DNA of 53,996 bases from Armatimonadetes bacterium CG06_land_8_20_14_3_00_66_21 (GCA_002779825.1 PEVN01000101.1:1-53996); one strand, 5' to 3'. Positions 23,232-31,956 are shown, numbered from the stretch's first letter. Program-made: numbers and translations. Notes: a model not told the origin generated them from the letters alone.

Positions 23232-23744
23232 GTGACACACGAAGCCGAACAAGCAGAACGCCCGGGCGGGGAAGCCGCGGAGGAGCCCAGCGTCAAAGTC
23301 ACCGACAGGCGACTGCTCTCAGAGGAAGAGCGGGCCGGCACTGCGGGAGCGCCAGACGCCGAAGTCACCCCTGAGCCCCCGGCCGAGCCGGTTGGCGCCG
23401 GCGAGCCGGCCGCGGAGGCGGAGGCGGAGGAAGAGGCAGCAGCCAAGGGCGCCGAGGGTCAGGAAGACGAGGCCGCACTCCCGGAGCCCTCGGTCAACGA
23501 CATCCTGTCGCTGGCAATCTCGATGCTGGCGGCACATGCCTGGCAGAAGATCGGCCTGCAGGCCAGCCAGGCCACCGGCCGAATCGAGAAGGACTTGGGC
23601 GAGGCCCGCGCCGCCATCGACAGCTTGGAGCCGCTGGTGGAGCAGTTGGTGAAGCGGGTGCCCTCGGCCGAAGTCAATGAGCTACGCGCTATGCTCAGTA
23701 ACCTGCGCGTGAACTACATTCAGCAACGCAACGCCTCAAGCTGA
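23232..23744 (+). CDS. DUF1844 family protein
   Basis: A 170-residue protein. Residues 1-85 are a disordered acidic Glu/Ala/Pro region. The C-terminal 80 residues match DUF1844: S-V-N-D-I-L-S-L-A-I-S-M-L, then G-x-I-E-K-D-L-G-E-A-R-A-A-I-D-S-L, and E-V-N-E-L-R-A-M-L-S-N-L-R-V-N-Y-I at the end. The family is small, mostly helical and of unknown function, often in Planctomycetota, Acidobacteriota and Armatimonadota. GTG 23232 has GGAAGGAG eight bases upstream. Confidence 0.8.
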   Translation: MTHEAEQAERPGGEAAEEPSVKVTDRRLLSEEERAGTAGAPDAEVTPEPPAEPVGAGEPAAEAEAEEEAAAKGAEGQEDEAALPEPSVNDILSLAISMLAAHAWQKIGLQASQATGRIEKDLGEARAAIDSLEPLVEQLVKRVPSAEVNELRAMLSNLRVNYIQQRNASS

Positions 23745-23786
23745 ATCTGCTGAGGCGCCCTGCCCTGAAGGAGTGTCCGGAACACC

Positions 23787-25073
23787 ATGGTCAAACGAAT
23801 CTGCCTCTTTGAGGACCACCTGTGGAAGAACTTCGCGCCGGTGACGCTGACGCGACCCGTCTACGAACTCGTCGCCGGCATGAGTTCTTTCAGAGCGAAG
23901 GTTGCACGCCTCTTTCCCGGCGCTGAGTTGTCTCTGCTGACGCGCGACTACCTCGCGCCTAAGCTCAGACGCTCAGTCGGCGACCTCCCGGTCAACGACG
24001 CCGACGCGCTGCGGGACGGGTGCACGCTGTTCGTGAACGGAAGGGTCGTGGCCGACCCCGGAATGCAGATACCTGAGCTCGAGCCCGGCTCGATCTACAA
24101 GATTGGCGATGAGGTCGTGGCGGCCTACCTTGACGCTGCTGCCGCGGAGCCGATCCGGCAGGCCCTCGGGCGTGAGTTGGACAACTCCGTATGGGACGCT
24201 GTCTCCGCGACGCCAATCGAGGTTCCCGCGGGTGTGGTGACCGTGTTCCGGAACCTGTGGGAACTGGTGCTGGCCAACGGCGACTGGATCCGGAAGGAAT
24301 TCCCGCTGTATGCTCAAGGGATTGGTACCGGCGTCCTCGAGCCGGGAGCGTGTGTGCGCGGCGACGCCTCGCAGCTCTACCTCGGTGAAGGCGCAGTGGT
24401 CTTGCCCGGCGTGGTTCTGGACGTCACGGAAGGCCCGATCTACCTCTCTGACGGGGTGAAGGTGAAGCCACCCACGCTCATCGAGGGGCCCACCTTTGTC
24501 GGTACGAAGAGCTTGGTTGACGGCGCGAAGATCCGCGAGAGCACGACCATCGGCCCGGTGTGCAAAGTGGGCGGGGAGGTCGAGGCGTCCATCATCCAGA
24601 GCTACTCCAACAAGCACCACGACGGATTTCTCGGTCACGCGTATGTTGGTCAATGGGTGAACCTCGGCGCCCTAGTCACCAATAGCGACCTGAAGAACAA
24701 CTACGGCTCCGTCAAAGTGCAGCGTTGGGCTGACCAAGCTCCCCTCGACAGTGGGGAGACCTTCATCGGCTGCAGCCTGGGCGATCACAGCAAGCTCGGG
24801 ATTGGCGTCATGATCACCACCGGCGCAACCGTGGGCATGTGCGTGAACTGGACGGGCTCCGACACCGTCTCGCGCCACGTGCCGTCGTTTGTGTGGCACA
24901 CCCCGGGTGAGCACGTTGAGTACCGGCTCAACAAAGCCTCCGAAACGGCCGCTGCCGTAATGAAGCGCCGCAAGCTCGAGTTCGACGAAGTGGAGTCGGA
25001 GTTGCTGCGCCAGTGCTTCGAAAACACGGCCCACGACCGGGCTGTCGGCCTTGCGAGCGCCGCCAAGAAGTAG
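23787..25073 (+). CDS. GlmU-like sugar nucleotidyltransferase / acetyltransferase (alternative type)
   Basis: A 428-residue protein. The N-terminal half (about 1-195) opens I-C-L-F-E-D-H-L-W-K-N-F-A-P-V-T-L-T-R-P-V-Y-E-L, diagnostic of a divergent family of putative UDP-GlcNAc pyrophosphorylases found in Bacteroidota and others. The C-terminal half is a left-handed beta-helix of hexapeptide repeats (about 200-370: I-E-G-P-T-F-V-G, V-D-G-A-K-I-R-E, T-T-I-G-P-V-C-K-V). It probably makes UDP-GlcNAc or a related sugar nucleotide for the envelope. A last helix (about 385-415) is extra. The start ATG has GGAGTG upstream. Confidence 0.8.
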   Translation: MVKRICLFEDHLWKNFAPVTLTRPVYELVAGMSSFRAKVARLFPGAELSLLTRDYLAPKLRRSVGDLPVNDADALRDGCTLFVNGRVVADPGMQIPELEPGSIYKIGDEVVAAYLDAAAAEPIRQALGRELDNSVWDAVSATPIEVPAGVVTVFRNLWELVLANGDWIRKEFPLYAQGIGTGVLEPGACVRGDASQLYLGEGAVVLPGVVLDVTEGPIYLSDGVKVKPPTLIEGPTFVGTKSLVDGAKIRESTTIGPVCKVGGEVEASIIQSYSNKHHDGFLGHAYVGQWVNLGALVTNSDLKNNYGSVKVQRWADQAPLDSGETFIGCSLGDHSKLGIGVMITTGATVGMCVNWTGSDTVSRHVPSFVWHTPGEHVEYRLNKASETAAAVMKRRKLEFDEVESELLRQCFENTAHDRAVGLASAAKK

Positions 25074-25097
25074 CCGCCGGGCGCATTCCCCGTTCGG

Positions 25098-25126
25098 TTT
25101 ACAAGCCTTACGCGGGCGGTTATAAT
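25098..25126 (+). promoter_or_regulatory. Promoter of the tRNA-Val gene
   Basis: TTTACA (25098-25103), a 17-base spacer and a perfect TATAAT (25121-25126), ending 18 bases before the tRNA. Confidence 0.75.
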
Positions 25127-25144
25127 GAGTTCATCGTGAAACAC

Positions 25145-25219
25145 GCGCGCTTAGCTCAGTGGGAGAGCACTACCCTGACACGGTAGGGGTCACTGGTTCA
25201 AATCCAGTAGCGCGCACCA
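25145..25219 (+). tRNA. tRNA-Val (anticodon GAC), CCA encoded
   Basis: A complete cloverleaf: acceptor GCGCGCT/AGCGCGC (25145-25151 with 25209-25215), D arm GCTC/GAGC, anticodon stem CTACC/GGTAG with loop CTGACAC (anticodon GAC at 25177-25179), T arm with GGTTCAAATCC, discriminator A and encoded CCA at 25217-25219. It reads valine codon GUC, and GUU by wobble if suitably modified. Confidence 0.95.
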
Positions 25220-25231
25220 CCCAATGACCCC

Positions 25232-25275
25232 AAAGGCGTGTAGCGCCGAAAGGCGTTGCACGCTTTCTTTTGTTT
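25232..25275 (+). terminator. Rho-independent terminator after tRNA-Val
   Basis: Arms 25232-25247 and 25252-25266 pair over about 15 bp, with one bulge and two G-U pairs, around a GAAA tetraloop. They are followed by the T-rich CTTTTGTTT. It separates the tRNA from thrS. Confidence 0.8.
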
Positions 25276-25305
25276 GACCTGCACTCTCAAAGGAGGTTGG
25301 TGTCG

Positions 25306-27228
25306 ATGAGTAGCATTCAGCTCGAACTGCCGGACGGCTCGATCCAGGAGCATCCCGTCGGCACTACCTCGAGGCAGATTGCGGAGGGAATCGGGCCCCG
25401 GCTGGCGGCGCGCTCGCTGGCGGCCGTTCTCAACGGCAAACCGACGGATCTCGACCGGCCGTTGGAACAGGGCGGCACGTTCCAGCTCTTGACCTTCGAC
25501 AGCCTCGAAGGCAAGGCGGTCTATTGGCACAGCACCTCCCACCTGATGGCGCAGGCTGTAAAGCAGCTCTATCCCGAGGCGAAGCTGACAATTGGCCCCG
25601 CCATCGAGACCGGTTTCTACTACGACTTCGACACGCCCCAGCCGATCCGTGAGGAAGAACTCGCGGAGATCGAGGCGCGAATGAAGGAGCTGGCGGAACA
25701 GAAGCTTGCCATCCAGCGGGAGGAAGTCTCCCGAGAGGAAGCCCTCGAGCTGTTCGAGCGCGCCGGCGAAACCTACAAGGTCGAGATGCTCGAGGATATC
25801 GAGGGCGACCGGGTGTCGCTCTATCGCCAGGGCGACTTTGTCGACCTCTGCCGCGGCCCACACGTAGCTAACACCGGACAGCTTGGCAGCTTCAAGGTGC
25901 TGAGCGTGGCGGGAGCGTATTGGCGAGGCGACGAGAAGCGGAAGATGCTTCAACGCCTGTACGGGATCTCGTTCCCGACGAGCAAGGAGCTGCGCCAGCA
26001 CCTCGAATGGCTCGAAGAAGCAGAGAAGCGCGATCACCGGCGCCTGGGTCGGGAACTCAAGCTCTTCAGCCACGAAGACCAGATCGGCCCGGGGCTGACG
26101 CTGTGGCATCCGAACGGCGGGATCGTTCGTCGCTGCATCGAGGACTTTTGGCGCGAAGAGCATGAGCGCCGGGGGTACCAGCTTGTGTTCACCCCCCACA
26201 TCGCTCGCGCCGATCTGTGGCGGGTGAGTGGCCACCTGGAGAACTACGCTGAGAACATGTACTCTGCCATCGACATCGACGGCCAGGAGTACATCCTCAA
26301 GCCGATGAACTGCCCGTTCCACATCCTGATCTACAAGTCGGAAACGCGCAGCTACCGCGACTTGCCCATCCGATACTCCGAACTGGGCACGGTCTACCGG
26401 TACGAGCGTTCCGGCGTGCTCCACGGGCTGCTGCGCGTCCGCGGCTTCACGCAGGACGACGCGCACATCTTCTGCACGCCGGATCAGTTGCGCGACGAGA
26501 TCGCCGGCGTAATCGACTTCGCCGACTACATGTTGCGGCAATTCGGCTTCAAGGAGTACCGCCTTGAGTTGGCGACCCGGCCGGAGAAGTACGCCGGCTC
26601 CGACGAGATGTGGGAGACCGCAACCAACAGCCTCCGGGAAGTTCTCGAAGAGAAGAATCTCCCGTATGACGTTGACGAGGGCGGCGGCGTCTTCTACGGA
26701 CCGAAGATCGACATCAAGATCAAGGACTCCCTGGGGCGGTATTGGCAGGGCCCGACAACGCAGTTCGACTTCAATCTCCCTGAGCGATTCGACGTCAACT
26801 ACATCGGCTCCGACGGCGCGCAGCACAAGGTGTACATGGTGCATCGCACGGTGCTCGGTTCCATGGAGCGGTTCATGGGCAACCTCATCGAGCACTATGG
26901 GGGAGCCTTTCCCACATGGCTGGCGCCGGTGCAGGTGGTCATGGTACCAATCGCTGATCGGCATTCGGACCGCTGCGCAGAGATTGCGGGACTGCTGCGG
27001 GCTCAAGGTGCGCGCGTCGAGATCGACCACGAAAGCGCCAAGACCTCCGTCAAGATCGCCGAGGCCGAGGCGCGGAAGGTCCCGTACATGGCCGTTGTCG
27101 GCGACCGCGAACTGGAGAACGGCACCCTCTCAGTGCGGGGCCGTGGCAGGCGTGACCTCGGTTCCTTGTCTGTGGAGGCCTTCGCGGACCGAGTGACTGC
27201 GGAGATCAAGTCGAGGACTGAAGGGTGA
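25306..27228 (+). CDS. thrS: Threonine-tRNA ligase
   Basis: A 640-residue class II aminoacyl-tRNA synthetase of normal length. It has a TGS domain (1-62), an editing domain with H-S-T-S-H-L-M-A-Q-A and D-L-C-R-G-P-H, a catalytic core with the zinc-binding M-N-C-P-F-H, motif 2 region R-Y-E-R-S-G-V-L-H-G-L-L-R-V-R-G-F-T-Q-D-D-A-H and motif 3 near V-H-R-T-V-L-G-S-M-E-R-F. An anticodon-binding domain (about 540-640) completes it. It charges tRNA-Thr and edits mischarged serine. ATG 25306 has AAAGGAGG nine bases upstream. The upstream hairpin is a tRNA terminator; no T-box is evident. Confidence 0.97.
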   Translation: MSSIQLELPDGSIQEHPVGTTSRQIAEGIGPRLAARSLAAVLNGKPTDLDRPLEQGGTFQLLTFDSLEGKAVYWHSTSHLMAQAVKQLYPEAKLTIGPAIETGFYYDFDTPQPIREEELAEIEARMKELAEQKLAIQREEVSREEALELFERAGETYKVEMLEDIEGDRVSLYRQGDFVDLCRGPHVANTGQLGSFKVLSVAGAYWRGDEKRKMLQRLYGISFPTSKELRQHLEWLEEAEKRDHRRLGRELKLFSHEDQIGPGLTLWHPNGGIVRRCIEDFWREEHERRGYQLVFTPHIARADLWRVSGHLENYAENMYSAIDIDGQEYILKPMNCPFHILIYKSETRSYRDLPIRYSELGTVYRYERSGVLHGLLRVRGFTQDDAHIFCTPDQLRDEIAGVIDFADYMLRQFGFKEYRLELATRPEKYAGSDEMWETATNSLREVLEEKNLPYDVDEGGGVFYGPKIDIKIKDSLGRYWQGPTTQFDFNLPERFDVNYIGSDGAQHKVYMVHRTVLGSMERFMGNLIEHYGGAFPTWLAPVQVVMVPIADRHSDRCAEIAGLLRAQGARVEIDHESAKTSVKIAEAEARKVPYMAVVGDRELENGTLSVRGRGRRDLGSLSVEAFADRVTAEIKSRTEG

Positions 27229-27263
27229 CGCTCAGCGAATCGGCCCTGTCAGCCGCTAAGCGG

Positions 27264-27292
27264 TTGACTTGCCTGCGCGGATGTAGTACACT
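27264..27292 (+). promoter_or_regulatory. Promoter of the infC-rpmI-rplT operon
   Basis: TTGACT (27264-27269), a 17-base spacer and TACACT (27287-27292). The transcript would carry a leader of about 110 bases before infC, including an imperfect hairpin near 27312-27340 (GGCGGGTA/TACCGCC). Confidence 0.65.
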
Positions 27293-27406
27293 CGCGCGCA
27301 TTCCACAGCGTGGCGGGTATCAGCATTTACCGCCCGACCCCAGCGCAGACCCAACCGGCTGGAGCTATCGGTGCTTGCCGTACTGATCGACAAGGAGTGA
27401 GGTCAC

Positions 27407-27946
27407 ATACGACGACCTTCCAGGGGGCAGGAGAGAGACACCACTCGCATCAATGAGCGAATTCGCCACGCGCGAGTTCGGCTGGTTGGATCCGACGGCG
27501 AGCAACTGGGCATCATGTCCTCCCGCGACGCCTTCACGAAGGCACGCGAGTTGGGACTGGACCTCATTGAGGTCGCGCCCACTGCCGACCCACCAGTGTG
27601 TCGGATCATGGACTTCGGCAAGTTCAAGTACGAGAAACGGAAGCGTGAGCGGGAGTCTCAGAAGAACCAGACCAAGCGGGAGCTCAAGAGCATCCGCATT
27701 CGTCCTCGGACTGACGACCACGATTTCGACACGAAGGTCCGCACCGCCACGAAGTTCCTGGAAGCCGGGGACAAGGTGCGCGTCACGTGCATGTTCAGGG
27801 GCCGCGAGATGGCTCACCGGGAGCTCGGGGAAGAGCAACTCATGAACATGGTGAAGGCGCTGGAGGAAGTCGGTCAGTTGGAGATGCGTCCCAACATGCA
27901 GGGACGCACGATGAGCATCGTTATCTCGCCGAAGTCGTCGCGTTAG
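27407..27946 (+). CDS. infC: Translation initiation factor IF-3, apparent AUA start
   Basis: From ATA 27407 the product is 179 residues, the expected IF-3 length. It has an N-terminal domain with R-I-N-E-R-I-R-x-x-x-V-R-L-V-G-S-D-G-E-Q-L-G-I-M, a linker helix (D-P-P-V-C-R-I-M-D-F-G-K-F-K-Y-E) and a C-terminal domain (R-I-R-P-R-T-D-D-H-D-F-D-T-K, F-R-G-R-E-M-A-H). The first in-frame ATG (27515) would delete most of the conserved N-domain and no ATG, GTG or TTG occurs in frame before it. AAGGAG (27392-27397) is nine bases ahead of the ATA. IF-3 rejects non-standard starts, and E. coli infC uses AUU for autoregulation, so AUA here is consistent with the same control. Confidence 0.9.
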   Translation: MRRPSRGQERDTTRINERIRHARVRLVGSDGEQLGIMSSRDAFTKARELGLDLIEVAPTADPPVCRIMDFGKFKYEKRKRERESQKNQTKRELKSIRIRPRTDDHDFDTKVRTATKFLEAGDKVRVTCMFRGREMAHRELGEEQLMNMVKALEEVGQLEMRPNMQGRTMSIVISPKSSR

Positions 27947-27960
27947 TTGGAGGAGTAGTC

Positions 27961-28161
27961 GTGCCGAAGATGAAGACAAGGAAAGCAGCCGCCAAGCGAT
28001 TGAAGGTCACCGGGACCGGGAAGATCGTCACCCGGCACGCCCACATCGGTCACTTGAGGCGGCGCAAGAGCAAACGCTCTATGCGGCATCTGCAGCGTGT
28101 TGAGGCGGCTGCACCGGCCGACGTGAAGGCGATGCGACGTACCGTCCCCTACGGGGCCTAA
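27961..28161 (+). CDS. rpmI: 50S ribosomal protein L35
   Basis: A 66-residue basic protein beginning V-P-K-M-K-T-R-K-A-A-A-K-R, matching the invariant L35 opening (M-P-K-M-K-T). It has K-V-T-G-T-G-K-I and H-I-G-H-L-R-R-R-K-S-K-R. GTG 27961 is the start, with GGAGGAG upstream, 14 bases after infC ends. It is the second gene of the classical infC-rpmI-rplT operon. Confidence 0.95.
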   Translation: MPKMKTRKAAAKRLKVTGTGKIVTRHAHIGHLRRRKSKRSMRHLQRVEAAAPADVKAMRRTVPYGA

Positions 28162-28243
28162 CGCGCAGTCCTCTTCAGCACGAAGGGCGATTGACCGCCG
28201 CGGGTGCGGAAGATCCCGGCGGAATGACATTGGGAGTCTCTAA

Positions 28244-28597
28244 ATGCCACGAGTGAAGGGCGGCGTGACTGCACGCCAGCGACACAACAAAATACTGAAG
28301 GCGGCCAAGGGCTACCGCGGCCGCAAGAGCAAGATCTACAAGTCCGCCCACGAACAGGTCATGAAGTCGGGCCAGTACGCGTACCGCGATCGGCGGCAGC
28401 GGAAGCGCGATTTCCGGCAGCTCTGGATCGCCCGCATCAACGCCGCGGCTCGGCTGCACGGGCTGACCTACTCCAAGCTGATCAACGGCTTGACCAAGGC
28501 CGGCGTCGCCATCAACCGGAAGGTGCTTGCCGACTTGGCTGTCCGCGACACGGACGCGTTTGCCCAGGTGGCGCAGGCGGCGGCGGCCCAACTGTAA
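28244..28597 (+). CDS. rplT: 50S ribosomal protein L20
   Basis: A 117-residue protein, typical L20 length: [38 protein letters not shown] and L-A-D-L-A-V-R-D. L20 is an early assembly protein of the large subunit and in several bacteria represses its own operon by binding the leader RNA. The terminator at 28665-28709 ends the operon. Confidence 0.96.
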   Translation: MPRVKGGVTARQRHNKILKAAKGYRGRKSKIYKSAHEQVMKSGQYAYRDRRQRKRDFRQLWIARINAAARLHGLTYSKLINGLTKAGVAINRKVLADLAVRDTDAFAQVAQAAAAQL

Positions 28598-28664
28598 ACC
28601 TGATTACACAGGTGGACGCGTCTGAGAAGGCAACGGTAGTCGCCGGTTGAGGCGGCACCACAGA

Positions 28665-28709
28665 GGCCCGCTGCGCTTATCCCAGTTCCTGGGAGGCGGC
28701 GGGCCTTTT
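28665..28709 (+). terminator. Rho-independent terminator between rplT and pheS
   Basis: GGCCCGCTGC (28665-28674) pairs with GCGGCGGGCC (28696-28705). An inner stem TCCCAG/CTGGGA lies at 28680-28694 and TTTT follows. It ends the infC-rpmI-rplT operon; a role as a pheS attenuator cannot be excluded. Confidence 0.8.
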
Positions 28710-28748
28710 CAGTTTGTGGCGGGCTGCGACCGGACTTGGCGCGGAGCC

Positions 28749-28776
28749 CCGGAATGCACTGAGCACTCCGGGACGC
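28749..28776 (+). other. Hairpin upstream of pheS
   Basis: CCCCGGA and TCCGGGA arms with an inner TGC/GCA pairing, in the 100 bases between the rplT terminator and the pheS start. No T-run follows. It could belong to the pheST leader. Confidence 0.35.
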
Positions 28777-28810
28777 GCGTGAACGACGCTGAGTGTCGGA
28801 GGCTCACGTG

Positions 28811-29830
28811 ATGCAGGACCAGTTGAACCAACTTCGCGAGGAGGCGCTCAGCGCCCTCATCGGCGTCTCCTCTCTGGAGCTGTTGGACGAGGTGCGCCGG
28901 CAGTATCTCGGCAAGAAGGGCGCTCTGACAGCTCTCCTTCGCGGCATGGGGCAGGTTCCCGCGGAAGAGCGGCCGGCCTTGGGGAAACTCGCCAATGAGA
29001 CGCGGGAGGCGGTGGAAGCCGCACTCGAGAGCCGCAAAGACGCGTTGAGCGCGACGGCGGTTGCAGCGGGTCTGGCTGCCGAAGCCATTGACGTGACGAT
29101 GCCCGGAAAGGCGCAGCTACCTGGCCGAGGTCATCCGCTTGTTCAGACAGAGCGACGGATCTGCGAGATCTTCGCGGGCATGGGGTTCGAGGTCGTGGAG
29201 GGTCCGGAAGTGGAGACGGAGTGGTACAACTTCGTCGCCCTCAACATCCCCGAGGCCCATCCTGCCAGAGACGACCACGAGTCATTCTACGTCACTGATG
29301 ACGTCCTGCTCCGCACTGAGACCAGCGCCGTGCAGATCCGCACGATGGAGAAGCGCGAGCCCCCGATCCGCGTCATCGCGCCGGGTCGGGTGTACCGGCG
29401 CGATGCAGTGGACCGAACGCACTCCCACACGTTCCATCAGGTGGAAGGACTGCTGGTTGACGAAGGCGTGCGCTTCGGCGACCTCAAGGGCGTGCTGACG
29501 ATCTTCGCCCAGCGCATGTTCGGCGACGACGTTGTGAGTCGCTTCCGGCCGCACTATTTCCCGTTCACCGAGCCCAGCGCCGAGGTCGACATTCAGTGCG
29601 CCACCTGCCGCGGCAGCGGCTGCGCTGTCTGTGGGCAGAGCGGGTGGCTGGAAGTCCTTGGCGCGGGGATGGTGCACCCGCAGGTATTGGCGAACGTCGG
29701 CTACGACACGTCCCGGTTCAACGGCTTCGCCTTCGGTATGGGTATCGAGCGCCTGGCGATGCTCAAGTATGGAATCGACGACATCCGCCTGTTCTACGAG
29801 AACGACATGCGGTTCCTGGACCAGTTCTGA
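28811..29830 (+). CDS. pheS: Phenylalanine-tRNA ligase alpha subunit
   Basis: A 339-residue class II synthetase subunit of usual length. An N-terminal coiled coil (1-85) precedes the catalytic domain with P-G-R-G-H-P-L, F-E-V-V-E-G-P-E-V-E-T-E-W-Y-N-F, motif 2 R-T-E-T-S-A-V-Q-I-R-T-M and G-R-V-Y-R-R-D-A-V-D-R-T-H-S-H-T-F-H-Q-V-E-G, and motif 3 G-F-A-F-G-M-G-I-E-R-L-A-M-L. It includes a four-Cys knuckle, C-A-T-C-R-G-S-G-C-A-V-C-G. With PheT it forms the alpha2-beta2 enzyme. ATG 28811 has GGAGG eight bases upstream. Confidence 0.96.
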   Translation: MQDQLNQLREEALSALIGVSSLELLDEVRRQYLGKKGALTALLRGMGQVPAEERPALGKLANETREAVEAALESRKDALSATAVAAGLAAEAIDVTMPGKAQLPGRGHPLVQTERRICEIFAGMGFEVVEGPEVETEWYNFVALNIPEAHPARDDHESFYVTDDVLLRTETSAVQIRTMEKREPPIRVIAPGRVYRRDAVDRTHSHTFHQVEGLLVDEGVRFGDLKGVLTIFAQRMFGDDVVSRFRPHYFPFTEPSAEVDIQCATCRGSGCAVCGQSGWLEVLGAGMVHPQVLANVGYDTSRFNGFAFGMGIERLAMLKYGIDDIRLFYENDMRFLDQF

Positions 29831-29886
29831 TCGGCTGGCAGCCGCTCGGAGCCGCTGCCTTGGGAGACGATGAGGAGCCACTCACG

Positions 29887-31947
29887 ATGAAGGTCCCGCT
29901 CAAATGGCTTGAGGAATACGTGGAGCTGCGCTTGCCGCTGCCGGAGTTGTGTGACCGGTTGACCATGGCCGGGCTTACCGTCGAGAGCGTTTACGGAGCA
30001 GGGGAGGAGGCGGTGCTGACGCTGGAGGTCACCTCCAACCGCGGCGACTGGCTGTCTCTGTTGGGTGTTGCGCGGGAGGTGGCGGCGTTGACCGGCGCCC
30101 CGTTCCGCTTGCCGGACGTGGCGTTCGCCGAAGGCGACGAACTCAGCGCAGACTCGGTGTCGGTGGAGATCCTCGACCCCGCGCTTGGGCCGCGGTACAG
30201 CGGCCGGCTTCTCCGCGGGGTGACGGTGGGGCCGTCTCCGGCCTGGATGCAGGAACGCCTGCAGCAGGTGGGGGTGCGGCCGATCAACAACATCGTCGAT
30301 GTGACCAACTACGTCTGCTTCGAGTACGGCCAGCCCTTGCACGCCTTCGACTTCTCCCGAATCGCCCAAGGCAAGCTCCAGGTCCGGCGGGCGCGGCCGG
30401 GCGAGTCTCTTGTGACCCTCGATGGCGAAGACCGGCCGCTCACCGAGGAGAGGCTGGTCATCGCCGACGCGGAGCGACCGGTGGCCCTTGCCGGTGTCAT
30501 GGGCGGGCTGGACAGCGAGGTGACGGACAGCACCACCGACGTGCTGCTGGAGTCTGCGCACTTCGCGTCGGAGGGCATCCGCAAGACCGCGAAGGCGCTG
30601 GCGCTGCGCAGCGAGGCCTCGTATCGGTTCGAGCGTTGGGTTGACCCCAACGGCGCTGTGGCGGCTTCAGACCGCGCCACGCAGCTCATCCTGCAAACGG
30701 CCGGCGGCACGGCGTGCAAAGGGGTGGTCGATGCGTACCCGCACCCGCTTCCGCCTGCAGAAGTAGAGCTGGACACTGCGTGGTGTCGCCGAGTGCTCGG
30801 CGTGGATCTGCCGGACTCCGACATGGCTGGTCTGCTCGCAAGGCTGGGGTTGCACTGCGAGCCCGCCGGGGAAGCGCGCCTGCGCTGCACCGTGCCCACG
30901 TTCCGCAACGACCTCCACCAGAAGGAAGACTTGGTGGAAGAAGTCGCGCGCCTGTATGGCTACAACAACCTCCCCACGACGGTGCCGCCCAACCTCTCGC
31001 CCAACGCCGGGCTCTCGGCTGCGCGTCGCCTTGAGTTCGCAGTGCGGGACCTGTTGCGCGCGGGTGGACTGAGCGAGGTTGTCAGCTACAGCCTGACGAC
31101 CCCGGAGGAGACGGCGCACTTCGGTTTGGCCGGCGGCGACGACATGATCGCTCTGCGCAATCCGCTCACCGCCGAGGCGACGCACCTGCGAACCTCCCTG
31201 CTGCCGGCGATTCTCCGGGTGCTGGAACTGAACTCCCGGCGACGAGTCGGCGAGGTCTGGGCCTTCGAGCTTGGCAAGCGCTACGTGTTGGGCGGCGAGG
31301 TCAGCCCTGCGCGGGAGTCGCGACGCCTCTGCCTGGCCCTGATGGGGAGGCGCGCGACCAGCGCCTGGAATCGGTCCGAGCCCGAACAGCAAGCCAATTT
31401 CTATGCACTGAAGGGCGTCGTCGAGGAGTTGTTGGCGTTCCTGGGGATCCAGGCGACATACACCGCGGCCACCCACGCAGCGCTGCACCCGCACCGAACG
31501 GCCTCGGTCGAGGCGGCCGGTCAGGAAGTGGGTGTGCTCGGCGAAGTGCACCCGGAGTTGGCGGAGAAGCTCGGCCTCTTGGGGCGCGCGTACGTCGCAG
31601 AGCTGGACTTCGAAACACTGGCCGACAATGCCGTCACGGACCGCGCCTACGCGTCGCTGCCCCGGTTCCCCAGCGCGGACCGCGACGTGGCGTTCATTGT
31701 GGACGCTCAGCGCACTTGGCGCGAGGCGGAACTTGTCAGCCGAGAGAGCGGCGGAGAGCTGCTGGAGTCGGTGGCGTTGTTCGACGAGTTTCGCGGCGAA
31801 CAAGTCGGGGCGGGCAAGCGCAGCCTTGCGTGCTCGCTGAGATTCCGGCACCCCGAACGCACCTTGGAGGAGGGCGAAGCTGACCGCCAAGTCGACGCGG
31901 TCAAGGCTGCCCTGAGAGACAAGCTGGGCGCAGCGATCCGAGAGTGA
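29887..31947 (+). CDS. pheT: Phenylalanine-tRNA ligase beta subunit, lacking the N-terminal tRNA-binding OB domain
   Basis: A 686-residue subunit; typical bacterial PheT is about 790-800. It goes directly from M-K-V-P-L-K-W-L-E-E-Y-V ... A-G-L-T-V-E-S-V to L-T-L-E-V-T-S-N-R-G-D-W-L-S-L-L-G-V-A-R-E, so the roughly 110-residue EMAP/OB-fold insert present in most bacteria is missing. Present are the B3/4 editing domain (Q-P-L-H-A-F-D, G-V-M-G-G), the B5 domain (V-A-R-L-Y-G-Y-N-N-L-P), the core and a complete C-terminal FDX-ACB domain (R-F-P-S-A-D-R-D-V-A-F-I). ATG 29887 starts the conserved sequence with no gap or frameshift, so the loss looks natural. It lies 56 bases after pheS. Confidence 0.93.
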   Translation: MKVPLKWLEEYVELRLPLPELCDRLTMAGLTVESVYGAGEEAVLTLEVTSNRGDWLSLLGVAREVAALTGAPFRLPDVAFAEGDELSADSVSVEILDPALGPRYSGRLLRGVTVGPSPAWMQERLQQVGVRPINNIVDVTNYVCFEYGQPLHAFDFSRIAQGKLQVRRARPGESLVTLDGEDRPLTEERLVIADAERPVALAGVMGGLDSEVTDSTTDVLLESAHFASEGIRKTAKALALRSEASYRFERWVDPNGAVAASDRATQLILQTAGGTACKGVVDAYPHPLPPAEVELDTAWCRRVLGVDLPDSDMAGLLARLGLHCEPAGEARLRCTVPTFRNDLHQKEDLVEEVARLYGYNNLPTTVPPNLSPNAGLSAARRLEFAVRDLLRAGGLSEVVSYSLTTPEETAHFGLAGGDDMIALRNPLTAEATHLRTSLLPAILRVLELNSRRRVGEVWAFELGKRYVLGGEVSPARESRRLCLALMGRRATSAWNRSEPEQQANFYALKGVVEELLAFLGIQATYTAATHAALHPHRTASVEAAGQEVGVLGEVHPELAEKLGLLGRAYVAELDFETLADNAVTDRAYASLPRFPSADRDVAFIVDAQRTWREAELVSRESGGELLESVALFDEFRGEQVGAGKRSLACSLRFRHPERTLEEGEADRQVDAVKAALRDKLGAAIRE

Positions 31948-31956
31948 ACCCGAGGC

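Noticed and set aside
25198..27030. A 610-codon open frame antisense to thrS, also covering tRNA-Val
   Set aside because: It mirrors a certain threonyl-tRNA synthetase gene and a tRNA terminator; no family resemblance.
28598..28710. Possible T-box leader for pheST (GGCGGCACCACAG ahead of a terminator)
   Set aside because: It resembles a T-box core only loosely, and just about 50 bases separate it from the rplT stop, too little for stem I with a Phe specifier codon.
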